64,000 nucleotides of DNA from Niveispirillum lacus (GTDB lineage: Bacteria > Pseudomonadota > Alphaproteobacteria > Azospirillales > Azospirillaceae): NCBI RefSeq assembly GCF_002251795.1, contig NZ_NOXU01000031.1, forward strand, positions 62,001 through 126,000, in the 5' to 3' direction. The notes beneath the pieces were generated by a model, which was not told where the DNA came from, made no database searches, and saw only the letters and a program-made list of their open reading frames with translations. Position numbers and translations under genes: made by a program. This document shows, one piece after another, positions 18,570 through 27,123 of this stretch. Positions within the stretch are counted from its first letter, which is position 1; every line of letters begins with the position of its first letter.

Positions 18570-18635
18570 ATACCAGATAAATACCAGATGGCAATATCCC
18601 AGGCCTGACTTGGCGATCAAATCTTCATCTGGTAT
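18570..18635. promoter_or_regulatory. Operator-like repeats in the kinase/murQ divergent promoter
   Basis: ATACCAGAT occurs twice in direct orientation at 18570-18578 and 18581-18589 (11 bp apart, one helical turn) and once inverted as ATCTGGTAT at 18627-18635. The half-site TGGTAT is close to the TGGTC half of NagR/DasR-type GntR boxes. It lies between the divergent kinase and murQ starts, so one regulator could control both arms. The repeats are seen directly; assignment to the adjacent GntR protein is inference. Confidence 0.65.
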
Positions 18636-18672
18636 GGTTGTCACGTCATTCGAACAAGACCAGAGACACACG

Positions 18673-19551
18673 ATGTCCGCGACGGAGAAGGTGGGCCAAC
18701 GGTTCCAGGGGCTGGACCAATGGTCCACGCCTGACATTCTGGAGGCGCTGTGGGCTGGGCAGGCGCGGGCCGTGTCGGCGTGTCTGGCGACCCTGCCGGC
18801 CCTGGGCCAGGCCGTGGATGAAGCGGCGGCGCGAATCGGCGCAGACGGCCGCTTGATCTATGTCGGAGCCGGATCATCGGCGGTGCTGGCGGCCCTGGAT
18901 GGCTTGGAACTGCCCGGCACCTTCAGCTTCCCCCTGACGCGGGTGGAACTGATCCTGGCTGGCATTGGCGATCTGCGACTTGGGTTTGACGGGTCGGTGG
19001 AGGATGCGGGCGATGCCGGGGCCGACCGTGCCCGCGCTCTCTCTCCCGGTCCTGCTGACATTGTCATCGGTGTGTCGGCCAGCGGACGCAGTGCCTTTAC
19101 CGTCGGTGCCCTGGATGTGGCGCGGGCGGCAGGGGCGCTGACCATTGGCATTGCCAGCAATGATGGTTCCCCCCTACTGCGGGCCGCCGAACATCCGCTG
19201 TTTGTGGATAGCGGGGAGGAGGTGATTGCCGGCTCCACCCGACTGGCGGCGGGTACTGCCCAAAAACTGCTGCTGAACCTGTTCTCTACAGCCCTGATGG
19301 TCCGGCTCGGCGGGGTATACGGCAACCTGATGGTCAACCTGCAGGTCAATAATGTGAAGCTGCAGGCCCGCGCGCTGGATATCCTCCGCGAGATCACGGG
19401 GGCTGATACCGGGGCGGCCACGCAGGCGCTGGCCGATTGCGGCGGGGCGCTGAAACCGGCGGCCCTGGTGCTGCTGCGCGGTGTGTCGCCCGATGGGGCG
19501 CGGGCCGCATTGGCAGCGGCAGGTGGCAATCTGCGCCGGGCGCTGGGGTGA
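18673..19551 (+). CDS. murQ: N-acetylmuramic acid 6-phosphate etherase
   Basis: SIS-domain lyase splitting MurNAc-6-P into GlcNAc-6-P and lactate. The product (292 residues from ATG 18673, MSATEKVGQRF) shows LDQWSTPDILEALWAGQ, LIYVGAGSSA, the conserved IVIGVSASGRSAFT, GIASNDGSPL, and AGSTRLAAGTAQKLLLN with GGVYGNLMVNLQVNNVKL. GlcNAc-6-P made here feeds NagA on the other strand, so this side of the locus handles peptidoglycan recycling. An upstream in-frame start at 18610 lies in the operator region and is unlikely. Confidence 0.95.
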   Translation: MSATEKVGQRFQGLDQWSTPDILEALWAGQARAVSACLATLPALGQAVDEAAARIGADGRLIYVGAGSSAVLAALDGLELPGTFSFPLTRVELILAGIGDLRLGFDGSVEDAGDAGADRARALSPGPADIVIGVSASGRSAFTVGALDVARAAGALTIGIASNDGSPLLRAAEHPLFVDSGEEVIAGSTRLAAGTAQKLLLNLFSTALMVRLGGVYGNLMVNLQVNNVKLQARALDILREITGADTGAATQALADCGGALKPAALVLLRGVSPDGARAALAAAGGNLRRALG

Positions 19552-19554
19552 CCG

Positions 19555-20019
19555 ATGGACCTGCTCGTCAAGCTCTACACCCTTCCGCCCGGTCCGGACC
19601 CGCTGCCCCCCGGCATCACCCTGCGTCGGGCATTGGCCCCGGAAGCGCCGGTGATCCTGCCCTGGATCGAAGAACGGTTCGGCGCCGGCTGGCGGGCAGA
19701 AGCGGCCGTAGCCCTGTCCACCTGTCCCCCCCGTATCCAGATCGCGCATGATGACGCCGGCGCCCTGCTGGGTTTTGCCTGCCACGACGTGACAGCGCGC
19801 GGCCTGTTTGGGCCGACCGGCGTGGATGAAAAGGCGCGGGGGACGGGGCTGGGCAAGGCGCTGCTATTGGCCAGCCTGCGCGCCATGGCGGCGGATGGCT
19901 ATGCCTATGCCGTCATCGGCGGGGCGGGGCCGGTGGAATTCTACGTCAAGGCTGTCGGCGCCATCCCCATCGACGGGTCGGAGCCAGGTCTGTACCGGGG
20001 CATGTTGCGGCCCCGGTGA
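19555..20019 (+). CDS. GNAT-family N-acetyltransferase
   Basis: A 154-residue GNAT starting three bases after the murQ stop, clearly in one operon. The acetyl-CoA loop is DEKARGTGLGKALLLASLRAMA, followed by YAVIGGAGPVEFYVKAVGA. The substrate is unknown. Position after murQ suggests an amino-sugar or cell-wall-derived amine, but that is inference. It ends directly against the convergent methyltransferase gene. Confidence 0.85.
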   Translation: MDLLVKLYTLPPGPDPLPPGITLRRALAPEAPVILPWIEERFGAGWRAEAAVALSTCPPRIQIAHDDAGALLGFACHDVTARGLFGPTGVDEKARGTGLGKALLLASLRAMAADGYAYAVIGGAGPVEFYVKAVGAIPIDGSEPGLYRGMLRPR

Positions 20020-20820
20020 TCAACTCCGTGTCATCAAGAACACCAGGATTGCCGTCGTCGCCGATACGTTCAGCGATTGGACCCGGCCGCTGCCGGCGAT
20101 GGTGACCAGGTCGGTGCAGGCGGCCTGGCTGTCGGGCGGCATGCCGTGCTCCTCGTTCCCCATCACCACCGCGACGGGCTTTCCGCCCGGTTGCCGCGTC
20201 AGGTCGGACAGGGCAGGGAACGGTCCCAACGCCGTACCAATGGTGCGGTAGAAGCCGCCCAGCGCTTTCAGCGTGAGAGCAAAATTGGCGGCGCGGTAGA
20301 GGGTCAGATGTTCAAATCCGCCCTCGGCCACGCGATAGGCAGCTTCCGACGGCATGGCCTGCCCCGAATGGTCGGAGATGACGATCCGGGTCACACCGAA
20401 AAACGCGGCGGTGCGCACGATGGCACCCAGATTATGCGGGTTGGATACACCGTCCAGGATCAACAAGGGCTGGCCCGTCGCTGCCCAGCCCTGGGCCAGA
20501 TCGAGACTGAAGGGCAGCACTGGGCGAGGGGCAGCTTCCACCACGATGCCGCCATGCATGGCGGACCCGGCGATCTTCTCCAACTCGTCCGACGGGACCA
20601 GCCGGAAGGGTTTGTGAGCGGCCGCCATGCGGGTGCAGAAGGGAGCGGCTGCCTGTTTCAGCCGTTCGTCGAAATAAAGTTTCTCTGCGCGATCAGGATC
20701 GCACGCGAACAGGGCCGTCACCGCCGGCAGGCCGCCAATACGAAACGGCTTGCGCCGGGTTTTGGCAGGGGCCGGCGGGCCGGCTTTGGGTTTCAGTGAC
20801 AGGGTCGGGCGGTCGGCCAT
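20020..20820 (-). CDS. TrmH/SpoU-family RNA 2'-O-methyltransferase
   Basis: A 266-residue SPOUT methyltransferase with a basic N-terminal tail and a substrate-binding domain (FACDPDRAEKLYFDERL). The knot domain follows: motif 1 LILDGVSNPHNLGAIVRTA, motif 2 VVMGNEEHGMP, motif 3 VQSLNVSATTAIL. It methylates rRNA or tRNA ribose; the exact target cannot be read from sequence. It starts four bases after the uppP stop, so the two are co-transcribed. Confidence 0.9.
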   Translation of the reverse strand: MADRPTLSLKPKAGPPAPAKTRRKPFRIGGLPAVTALFACDPDRAEKLYFDERLKQAAAPFCTRMAAAHKPFRLVPSDELEKIAGSAMHGGIVVEAAPRPVLPFSLDLAQGWAATGQPLLILDGVSNPHNLGAIVRTAAFFGVTRIVISDHSGQAMPSEAAYRVAEGGFEHLTLYRAANFALTLKALGGFYRTIGTALGPFPALSDLTRQPGGKPVAVVMGNEEHGMPPDSQAACTDLVTIAGSGRVQSLNVSATTAILVFLMTRS

Positions 20821-20824
20821 GAGG

Positions 20825-21640
20825 TCAGCCTGCGAAGAAAGTCAGCCAAGCCAGCATGATGCTGCCGATGAATATACGGTACCAGGCAAAGGGGGCAAAA
20901 CCGTGCCGGCCCACGAAGGCTACCAGCCAGCGCACAACCAGCAGGGCCGACAAGAAGGCCACGATGAAACCGACCGCGATCATGCCGACACTGTCGACGG
21001 CCAGCACCTCGCGGTTCTTATACAGGTCATAGGTGGCGGCCCCCAGCATGGTGGGGATGGCGACGAAGAAGCTGAACTCCGCCGCCGCCTTGCGCTCCAC
21101 CCCCATGAGCAGGGCGCCGATGATGGTCGCGCCGGAGCGCGAGACGCCGGGGATCATCGCCAGACACTGGGCAAAGCCGATGGACAAAGACAATTTCGGC
21201 GGGAACGCCTCCACCGCAAAATGCTGTGGCCGGGGCACCAGCCGTTCGGCCGCCAAGATGGCGATGCCGCCAGTGATCAGGGCGATGGATACAACTGTGG
21301 GGTTGAACAGCACATTCTTGATGTAGGAATGGGCAAACACCCCGATCACGGCGGCAGGCAAAAAGGCCAGCAGGATGGCGGCCGTAAATCGGTAGCTTTC
21401 GCCATTGCCCTGCACCAACCCGCGCACCACCCCCCAGAGCTTCTGGAAATAGACCAGCAGGATAGCCAGAATGGCGCCCAATTGGATCACCACCTTGAAC
21501 AGGTCCTCTGCTTGCCCCTTGAAGCCCAGCATCTCCCCCAAAAGGATCAGATGGCCGGTGGACGAGACGGGTATAAACTCCGTCAACCCCTCCAGCAGAC
21601 CGAGAAGGATGGCATCAAGATAGGGGGCGAGGTCGCTCAA
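20825..21640 (-). CDS. uppP: Undecaprenyl-diphosphatase UppP (BacA)
   Basis: Integral membrane phosphatase of 271 residues recycling undecaprenyl pyrophosphate for peptidoglycan and other envelope polymers. It has the two catalytic segments GLTEFIPVSSTGHLILLG near 20-37 and PGVSRSGATIIGALLMG near 160-176, with about eight hydrophobic helices. First gene of a two-gene operon with the methyltransferase. The roughly 230 bases upstream, towards clpS, carry no gene I can support. Confidence 0.96.
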   Translation of the reverse strand: MSDLAPYLDAILLGLLEGLTEFIPVSSTGHLILLGEMLGFKGQAEDLFKVVIQLGAILAILLVYFQKLWGVVRGLVQGNGESYRFTAAILLAFLPAAVIGVFAHSYIKNVLFNPTVVSIALITGGIAILAAERLVPRPQHFAVEAFPPKLSLSIGFAQCLAMIPGVSRSGATIIGALLMGVERKAAAEFSFFVAIPTMLGAATYDLYKNREVLAVDSVGMIAVGFIVAFLSALLVVRWLVAFVGRHGFAPFAWYRIFIGSIMLAWLTFFAG

Positions 21641-21870
21641 AATCGGTGGTCCTGGCAGGCGTCGGTCGGCGCCTTATAGCAGCCAGTGCCGAGAGCGGCG
21701 AGGGGCATGATGGTAACCGACGGCCACACGGTGGTGGCCCCGGCCCCTTTCCATTTCAAGTATCCTGTAAAACCTTTCTGGCAATGCAGATACGCCCTTC
21801 CAACCAGACCGATTCATTTCATATGATCAAGGGGCGCAAGAGAGGACCCATCAATTGATCGTTAACCGCC

Positions 21871-22197
21871 ATGGCTGAGGATGATAAGCACGGGAACGGG
21901 GGGACGTCGACAGGCGTGGTCGTGAAGGCCAAGCCGAAGACGAAAAAGCCCGCCATGTATAAGGTCCTGATGCTGAACGACGACTACACCCCCATGGAGT
22001 TCGTCGTGCATGTCCTTGAACGCTTCTTCAACAAGAACCGTGATGAAGCGACCCGGATTATGCTGCATGTCCATCGGCGGGGCGTCGGCGTCTGTGGTGT
22101 GTTTACCTATGAAGTGGCGGAAACAAAGGTGACCCAGGTCATGGACTTTGCCCGTCAGCACCAGCACCCGTTACAGTGCACCCTGGAAAAGGATTAG
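21871..22197 (+). CDS. clpS: ATP-dependent Clp protease adaptor ClpS
   Basis: N-end-rule adaptor delivering substrates to ClpA. The 108-residue protein has a disordered lysine-rich N-terminal tail, the substrate-pocket region [20 protein letters not shown], the ClpA-contact [19 protein letters not shown] and a final [11 protein letters not shown]. It ends six bases before the clpA start, the classical clpS-clpA operon. Confidence 0.97.
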   Translation: MAEDDKHGNGGTSTGVVVKAKPKTKKPAMYKVLMLNDDYTPMEFVVHVLERFFNKNRDEATRIMLHVHRRGVGVCGVFTYEVAETKVTQVMDFARQHQHPLQCTLEKD

Positions 22198-22203
22198 CGC
22201 ATC

Positions 22204-24504
22204 ATGCTGTCGCGGAATCTCGAACAGACCCTCCACCGGGCCCTGGCCAACGCCAACGAACGGCGTCACGAGTATGCGACGCTGGAACATCTGCTGCTGG
22301 CATTGACCGAAGACCAGGATGCCCTGGCCGTGCTGCGCGCCTGCGGCGTGGATGTCGCGAAGCTGAAGGCCGAACTGGTCGAATATCTGGACGGGGAACT
22401 GTCCAACCTGGTCACCACCCGCCAGGATGATGCCAAGCCCACGGCCGGTTTCCAGCGCGTGCTGCAACGCGCCGCCATCCATGTTCAGAGCAGTGGCCGG
22501 GAAGAGGTGACGGGCGCCAATGTGCTGGTCGCCCTGTTCTCCGAACGCGAAAGCCACGCCGTCTATTTCCTGCAGGAACAGGAAATGACGCGCTTCGACG
22601 CCGTAAACTACATCTCCCATGGTATCGCCAAGGCGCCCGGTCGGGCTGAGCCCAAGCGGGTGTCGGGTGCGGATGAGGAGGCGCATGCGGAGAAGGTGGT
22701 GAAGAAGGGGACCGATGCGCTGGAGGCCTATTGCGTCAACCTGAACAAGAAGGCGCTGTCCGGCAAGATCGACGCCCTGATCGGGCGTGAGCAGGAGGTG
22801 GAACGCACCATCCAGATCCTCTGCCGCCGTTCGAAGAACAACCCGCTCTATGTGGGTGACCCTGGCGTGGGCAAGACCGCCATCGCCGAGGGTCTGGCGC
22901 GGCGTATTGTGCAGGGCGAGGTGCCGGACATCCTGAAGAAGGCCACCATCTACTCGCTCGACATGGGCTCGCTGCTGGCCGGTACCCGTTATCGCGGTGA
23001 CTTCGAGGAGCGGTTGAAGGCGGTGGTGTCGGAGCTGGAGGCGCTGGAAGGCTCCATCCTGTTCATCGACGAAATTCATACCGTCATCGGTGCCGGCGCC
23101 ACCAGCGGTGGGGCCATGGATGCGTCCAACCTGCTGAAGCCGGCGCTGGCTTCGGGCGCGCTGCGCTGCATCGGCAGCACGACCTACAAGGAATATCGTT
23201 CCTATTTCGAGAAGGACCGCGCCCTGGTCCGCCGCTTCCAGAAGATCGATGTGAACGAACCGTCGATCGAAGACGCGATCAAGATTCTGGACGGCATCAA
23301 GGTCTATTACGAAACGCACCACAAGGTGCGCTACACCAAGGATGCCATCCGGTCGGCCGTGGAACTGTCGGCCCGCTATATCGGTGACCGCAAACTGCCC
23401 GACAAGGCCATCGACGTGATCGATGAGGTGGGGGCAGCGCAAACCATGCTGCCCGAAAACAAGCGCAAAAAGACCATCACCCAGAAGGATGTGGAAGCCG
23501 TGGTCGCCAAGATCGCGCGCATCCCGCCCAAATCGGTCAGCCGCGATGACAAGGAAGTGCTGCTGAACCTGGAACGCGACCTGAAGACCATGGTCTTCGG
23601 CCAGAATCAGGCCATCGAAGCCCTGGTCTCGGCCATCAAGTTGGCCCGTGCGGGCCTGCGTGAGGCGGAAAAGCCCATCGGCAACTACCTGTTCTCCGGC
23701 CCCACCGGTGTCGGCAAAACGGAGGTCGCCAAGCAGCTTGCCCGGACACTGGGCATTGAGCTGGTTCGCTTCGATATGTCTGAATATATGGAGCGGCACA
23801 CGATCAGCCGCCTGATCGGCGCGCCGCCCGGCTATGTCGGTTTCGACCAGGGCGGCATGCTGACCGATGCCATTGATCAGCATCCGCATTGCGTGCTGCT
23901 GCTGGATGAGATCGAGAAGGCGCATCCCGACATTTACAACATCCTGTTGCAGGTGATGGACCATGGCAAGCTGACGGACCATAACGGCAAGATTGTCGAT
24001 TTCCGCAACGTCATCCTGATCCTGACCACCAATGCCGGTGCCGCCGACATGGCCAAGCATGCCATCGGTTTTGGTAGTGGTGTACGGACCGGCGATGATC
24101 AGGAAGCCATCAACAAGACCTTCACACCGGAATTCCGCAACCGTCTGGATGCCATCATCCCGTTCGGCAATCTGGGTCCGGATGTGGTGGCCCGGGTGGT
24201 GGACAAGTTCGTGATGGAGCTGGAAGCCCAGTTGACCGACCGTGGCGTCACCATCGAACTGACCGATGGTGCCCGCGCCTGGCTGGCCAAGAAGGGCTAC
24301 GACCCCGTCATGGGCGCGCGCCCGCTGGCCCGCACCATCCAGGAACATGTGAAGAAGCCGCTGGCCGAGGAACTGCTGTTCGGCAAGCTGTCGAAGGGCG
24401 GGGCCGTGCGCGTCATCCTGAACAAGGAAGGCGACGGCCTGGATTTCGACTATGCCGAGCCGAAAGGCCAAAAACGCGAGGAAAAGGTCGAAGAACTCGC
24501 GTGA
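22204..24504 (+). CDS. clpA: ATP-dependent Clp protease ATP-binding subunit ClpA
   Basis: Unfoldase partner of ClpP, 766 residues. The N-domain (1-150) binds ClpS. AAA-1 has Walker A GDPGVGKT at about 218-225 and ILFIDEIHT. AAA-2 has GPTGVGKTEV at about 499-508 and VLLLDEIEKAHPD. The C-terminal D2 small domain carries the ClpP-docking IGFG-type loop (AIGFGSG). Full length and uninterrupted. A large palindrome lies just downstream. Confidence 0.98.
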   Translation: MLSRNLEQTLHRALANANERRHEYATLEHLLLALTEDQDALAVLRACGVDVAKLKAELVEYLDGELSNLVTTRQDDAKPTAGFQRVLQRAAIHVQSSGREEVTGANVLVALFSERESHAVYFLQEQEMTRFDAVNYISHGIAKAPGRAEPKRVSGADEEAHAEKVVKKGTDALEAYCVNLNKKALSGKIDALIGREQEVERTIQILCRRSKNNPLYVGDPGVGKTAIAEGLARRIVQGEVPDILKKATIYSLDMGSLLAGTRYRGDFEERLKAVVSELEALEGSILFIDEIHTVIGAGATSGGAMDASNLLKPALASGALRCIGSTTYKEYRSYFEKDRALVRRFQKIDVNEPSIEDAIKILDGIKVYYETHHKVRYTKDAIRSAVELSARYIGDRKLPDKAIDVIDEVGAAQTMLPENKRKKTITQKDVEAVVAKIARIPPKSVSRDDKEVLLNLERDLKTMVFGQNQAIEALVSAIKLARAGLREAEKPIGNYLFSGPTGVGKTEVAKQLARTLGIELVRFDMSEYMERHTISRLIGAPPGYVGFDQGGMLTDAIDQHPHCVLLLDEIEKAHPDIYNILLQVMDHGKLTDHNGKIVDFRNVILILTTNAGAADMAKHAIGFGSGVRTGDDQEAINKTFTPEFRNRLDAIIPFGNLGPDVVARVVDKFVMELEAQLTDRGVTIELTDGARAWLAKKGYDPVMGARPLARTIQEHVKKPLAEELLFGKLSKGGAVRVILNKEGDGLDFDYAEPKGQKREEKVEELA

Positions 24505-24517
24505 TTTGACATTATGT

Positions 24518-24570
24518 ATCATACCTTAGACATTGGGCGTGTAAGCAACGCCCGATGTCGGAGGTATGAT
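24518..24570 (+). promoter_or_regulatory. Long hairpin covering the ribosome site and start of the lipoprotein gene
   Basis: ATCATACCT (24518-24526) pairs with AGGTATGAT (24562-24570), and GACATTGGGCGT (24529-24540) pairs with ACGCCCGATGTC (24548-24559) with one G-T pair, around a 7-base loop. Two-base internal bulges separate the arms. The stem contains the GGAGG Shine-Dalgarno (24560-24564) and both candidate ATGs of the next gene. It could hide the start site, like an RNA thermometer, and/or terminate clpSA transcripts. Confidence 0.6.
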
Positions 24571-25219
24571 GCGTGTTCTGAGGTTGCTGAACTGGCCGAT
24601 CCTACTGGTCATCGGCGCTATGCTGTCAGGTTGCGGCGGGAATGCCGCTCTTGTTCGTGACCGCGAGGATGTGCCGGTCCTGCAAGGTTCCGGTAAGGCA
24701 CTGGTTTACTTCAGTGCCGGCATCGACCAGATGGGCGGGCTGTTCACCAGCGACTATGTCTCCCAGCCGATGTTGACGCTGGCGGTGGATCCACCCGTGA
24801 AGGTGATGGAGAACGGCGTCCTGGTTGAAAAGAAGCTTTTTTTCGCGGTAGCCCAGGACCGTTTTTTCACTTTGCCCGCCGGTCGCTACGGTTTGGCCAA
24901 TATCTCCACGTATGATGGCGGCCGCAACAATGCCAGCTACCGTCTGGGCCGTATCGATGGTCGATGGATCATCGATTTCGAGGTCAAGGAGGGCGATGTC
25001 CTTTATCTTGGCCATTGGCATTTCGCACCCGACCGGCAGGACCCCGCCAACGTCCGGCTGGATATCCGTGTCGATGACCGGTTCGACCAGATCGCGGCCG
25101 ACCTGCGCCAGCAACTGAACAAGCAGGAACGCGGGCGCGGCGACCGGTTGGTGCGGCGTTTGGTGGTTCCCACCCGGTCGTCCGTGCCCCTGATTGCGGC
25201 GCCGGCAAATATGCCCTGA
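24566..25219 (+). CDS. Putative lipoprotein of unknown function
   Basis: A 217-residue exported protein. The signal sequence (MMRVLRLLNWPILLVIGAML) ends in the lipobox LSGC, so Cys23 would be lipidated. The mature part is beta-rich (GKALVYFSAGIDQMGGLF, FFTLPAGRYGLANIST, GDVLYLGHWHF), resembling small surface or periplasmic lipoproteins that report host or stress state; no specific family is recognised. Translation probably starts at ATG 24566 or 24569, both inside the upstream hairpin. A Rho-independent terminator follows. Confidence 0.75.
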   Translation: MMRVLRLLNWPILLVIGAMLSGCGGNAALVRDREDVPVLQGSGKALVYFSAGIDQMGGLFTSDYVSQPMLTLAVDPPVKVMENGVLVEKKLFFAVAQDRFFTLPAGRYGLANISTYDGGRNNASYRLGRIDGRWIIDFEVKEGDVLYLGHWHFAPDRQDPANVRLDIRVDDRFDQIAADLRQQLNKQERGRGDRLVRRLVVPTRSSVPLIAAPANMP

Positions 25220-25244
25220 CGGCGTGCAGCCGATCCTGAAAGAC

Positions 25245-25275
25245 GCCCGGCGGGGAGACCTGCCGGGCTTTTTCT
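25245..25275 (+). terminator. Rho-independent terminator after the lipoprotein gene
   Basis: GCCCGGC (25245-25251) pairs with GCCGGGC (25262-25268) around a 10-base loop and is followed by TTTTTCT. Classical intrinsic terminator. Confidence 0.85.
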
Positions 25276-25619
25276 CGGCGCGGATCGGTTGCGTCATTGC
25301 CCCAAAACAGGCGGAATGCCTCGCTGGAAACCAAGATAGTCCCATTTCGGTCCTAATTTCGCATCTGCGAGCGACTCTCAATGGTCATTATGCGGAAATG
25401 CATCGGAACCATGCAGGGATAAAAGGTCAGTTATACTGACGTATCGCGCAAAAACTGCTGGAACAGGCCAATTTTCCGCTTTATATGAACATCAATGGTG
25501 CCGTTTGGGAAAGGGGATTACCCACCTGCGGGCGCCGCTTCCAACGGTGCGAAGCCCTCTTGCTTCGCACTGCGGCAGGAAAGGGGCCTCCGCCCCGGTT
25601 GATGCAAGGATTTGGTTTC
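25276..25619 (+). promoter_or_regulatory. gltD promoter and leader region
   Basis: This 344-base stretch holds no gene I can support; a frame open from 25485 lacks a ribosome site. Its first half is relatively AT-rich, as expected for a promoter. Near the gene it holds a perfect hairpin, GTGCGAAGC (25547-25555) with GCTTCGCAC (25562-25570), then a smaller GGGGC/GCCCC stem about 15 bases on. The structured 5' leader may control gltD expression; no known riboswitch class is recognised. Confidence 0.45.
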
Positions 25620-27068
25620 ATGGCGACGCAGAAGATGCTCGGTTTCGTTCACACCGACCAACGCATGCCCGACAAGCGCAAGGCCGACCTGCGCCGCCAG
25701 GATTTCAACGAGATTTATGCCCGTTTCAGCGACGATGGCGCGAAGGAGCAGGCCAATCGCTGTTCGCAGTGCGGTGTGCCCTTCTGCCAAGTGCATTGCC
25801 CCGTTTCCAACAATATCCCCGACTGGCTGAAGCTGACGGCCGAAGGGCGGTTGGAAGAGGCGTATGAACTGTCGCAGGCGACCAACAACCTGCCGGAAAT
25901 CTGTGGCCGCATCTGCCCGCAGGATCGCCTGTGTGAAGGCAATTGCACCATCGAACAATCGACCCATGGAACCGTGACCATTGGCGCGGTGGAAAAATAC
26001 ATCACCGACACGGCCTTCGATAAGGGCTGGGTCAAGCCCATCGTGCCGCGCATTGAGCGCGAACAGTCGGTCGCCATTATCGGTGCCGGCCCCGCCGGAT
26101 TGGCCGCCGCCGACCAGTTGCGCAAGAAGGGCTATCAGGTCCATGTCTATGACCGGTATGACCGGGTCGGCGGCTTGCTGATGTATGGCATTCCGGGCTT
26201 CAAGCTGGAAAAGGATGTGGTCATCCGCCGCTGGAAGCTGCTGGAGGAAGGCGGCGTCAAGTTCCACCTGGGCGTGGAAATCGGCCGGAACACCGACATG
26301 CGGACCCTTCGCGCCCAGCATGACGCCGTGCTGATCGCCACGGGTGTCTATAAGGCGCGCGACCTGGGCGGGCCGGGTGCTGGCCTGGATGGCATCGTGC
26401 CGGCGCTGGATTACCTGACCGCCAGCAACCGCAAGAGCCTGGGCGACACGGTGCTGGATTTCGAGACGGGCAAGCTGAACGCCAAGGGCAAGAAGGTCGT
26501 GGTCATCGGTGGCGGTGACACCGCCATGGACTGCGTGCGCACCGCCATCCGCCAGGGCGCGATGTCGGTGAAGTGCGTCTATCGCCGCGACCGCAAGAAC
26601 ATGCCCGGTTCCCAGCGTGAAACCGCCAATGCCGAGGAAGAAGGCGTGGAATTCGTCTGGCAGACGGCGCCGGAAGGTTTCACCGGTGACGCGCATGTCA
26701 CGGGCGTGAAGGCCTATAAGATGCATATGGGCGTGGCCGATGCCACCGGCCGCCAGACCCCGCTGCCCATCGAAGGCTCCAACTTCACCATGGACGCCGA
26801 TCTGGTGATCAAGGCCCTGGGCTTTGACCCCGAAGACATCCCCACCCTGTTCGGTGTGCCGGAACTGAAGGTCAGCCGCTGGGGCACGGTGCAGGTGAAG
26901 TATGCCACCATGATGACCAACCTGGACGGCGTGTTCGCCGCCGGCGACATTGTGCGCGGCGCCAGCCTGGTGGTGTGGGGCATCAAGGATGGCCGCGACG
27001 CCGCTGTGGGCATCCACAACTACATCCAGGCCAAGATCGCCCAGGGCGTGGCGGTTGCGGCAGAATAA
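25620..27068 (+). CDS. gltD: Glutamate synthase [NADPH] small chain
   Basis: Beta subunit (482 residues) of glutamate synthase, supplying NADPH electrons to GltB. It has the N-terminal 4Fe-4S segments CSQCGVPFCQVHCP and CGRICPQDRLCEGNC, the FAD site VAIIGAGPAGLAAADQL, the NADPH site VVVIGGGDTAMDCVRTA, and the C-terminal GVFAAGDIVRGASLVV. ATG 25620 has AAGGA ten bases before. Very like the Azospirillum enzyme as remembered. A GST gene separates it from gltB. Confidence 0.96.
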   Translation: MATQKMLGFVHTDQRMPDKRKADLRRQDFNEIYARFSDDGAKEQANRCSQCGVPFCQVHCPVSNNIPDWLKLTAEGRLEEAYELSQATNNLPEICGRICPQDRLCEGNCTIEQSTHGTVTIGAVEKYITDTAFDKGWVKPIVPRIEREQSVAIIGAGPAGLAAADQLRKKGYQVHVYDRYDRVGGLLMYGIPGFKLEKDVVIRRWKLLEEGGVKFHLGVEIGRNTDMRTLRAQHDAVLIATGVYKARDLGGPGAGLDGIVPALDYLTASNRKSLGDTVLDFETGKLNAKGKKVVVIGGGDTAMDCVRTAIRQGAMSVKCVYRRDRKNMPGSQRETANAEEEGVEFVWQTAPEGFTGDAHVTGVKAYKMHMGVADATGRQTPLPIEGSNFTMDADLVIKALGFDPEDIPTLFGVPELKVSRWGTVQVKYATMMTNLDGVFAAGDIVRGASLVVWGIKDGRDAAVGIHNYIQAKIAQGVAVAAE

Positions 27069-27123
27069 GTCGCCCCGATAGCCGGAACTTTCTCCATCCA
27101 CCGTCAACGGGTGAATTGCGTCC

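Noticed and set aside
22171-24522. 783-codon open frame opposite clpA
   Set aside because: Shadow of clpA caused by GC-rich third positions; no ribosome site or recognisable domain.
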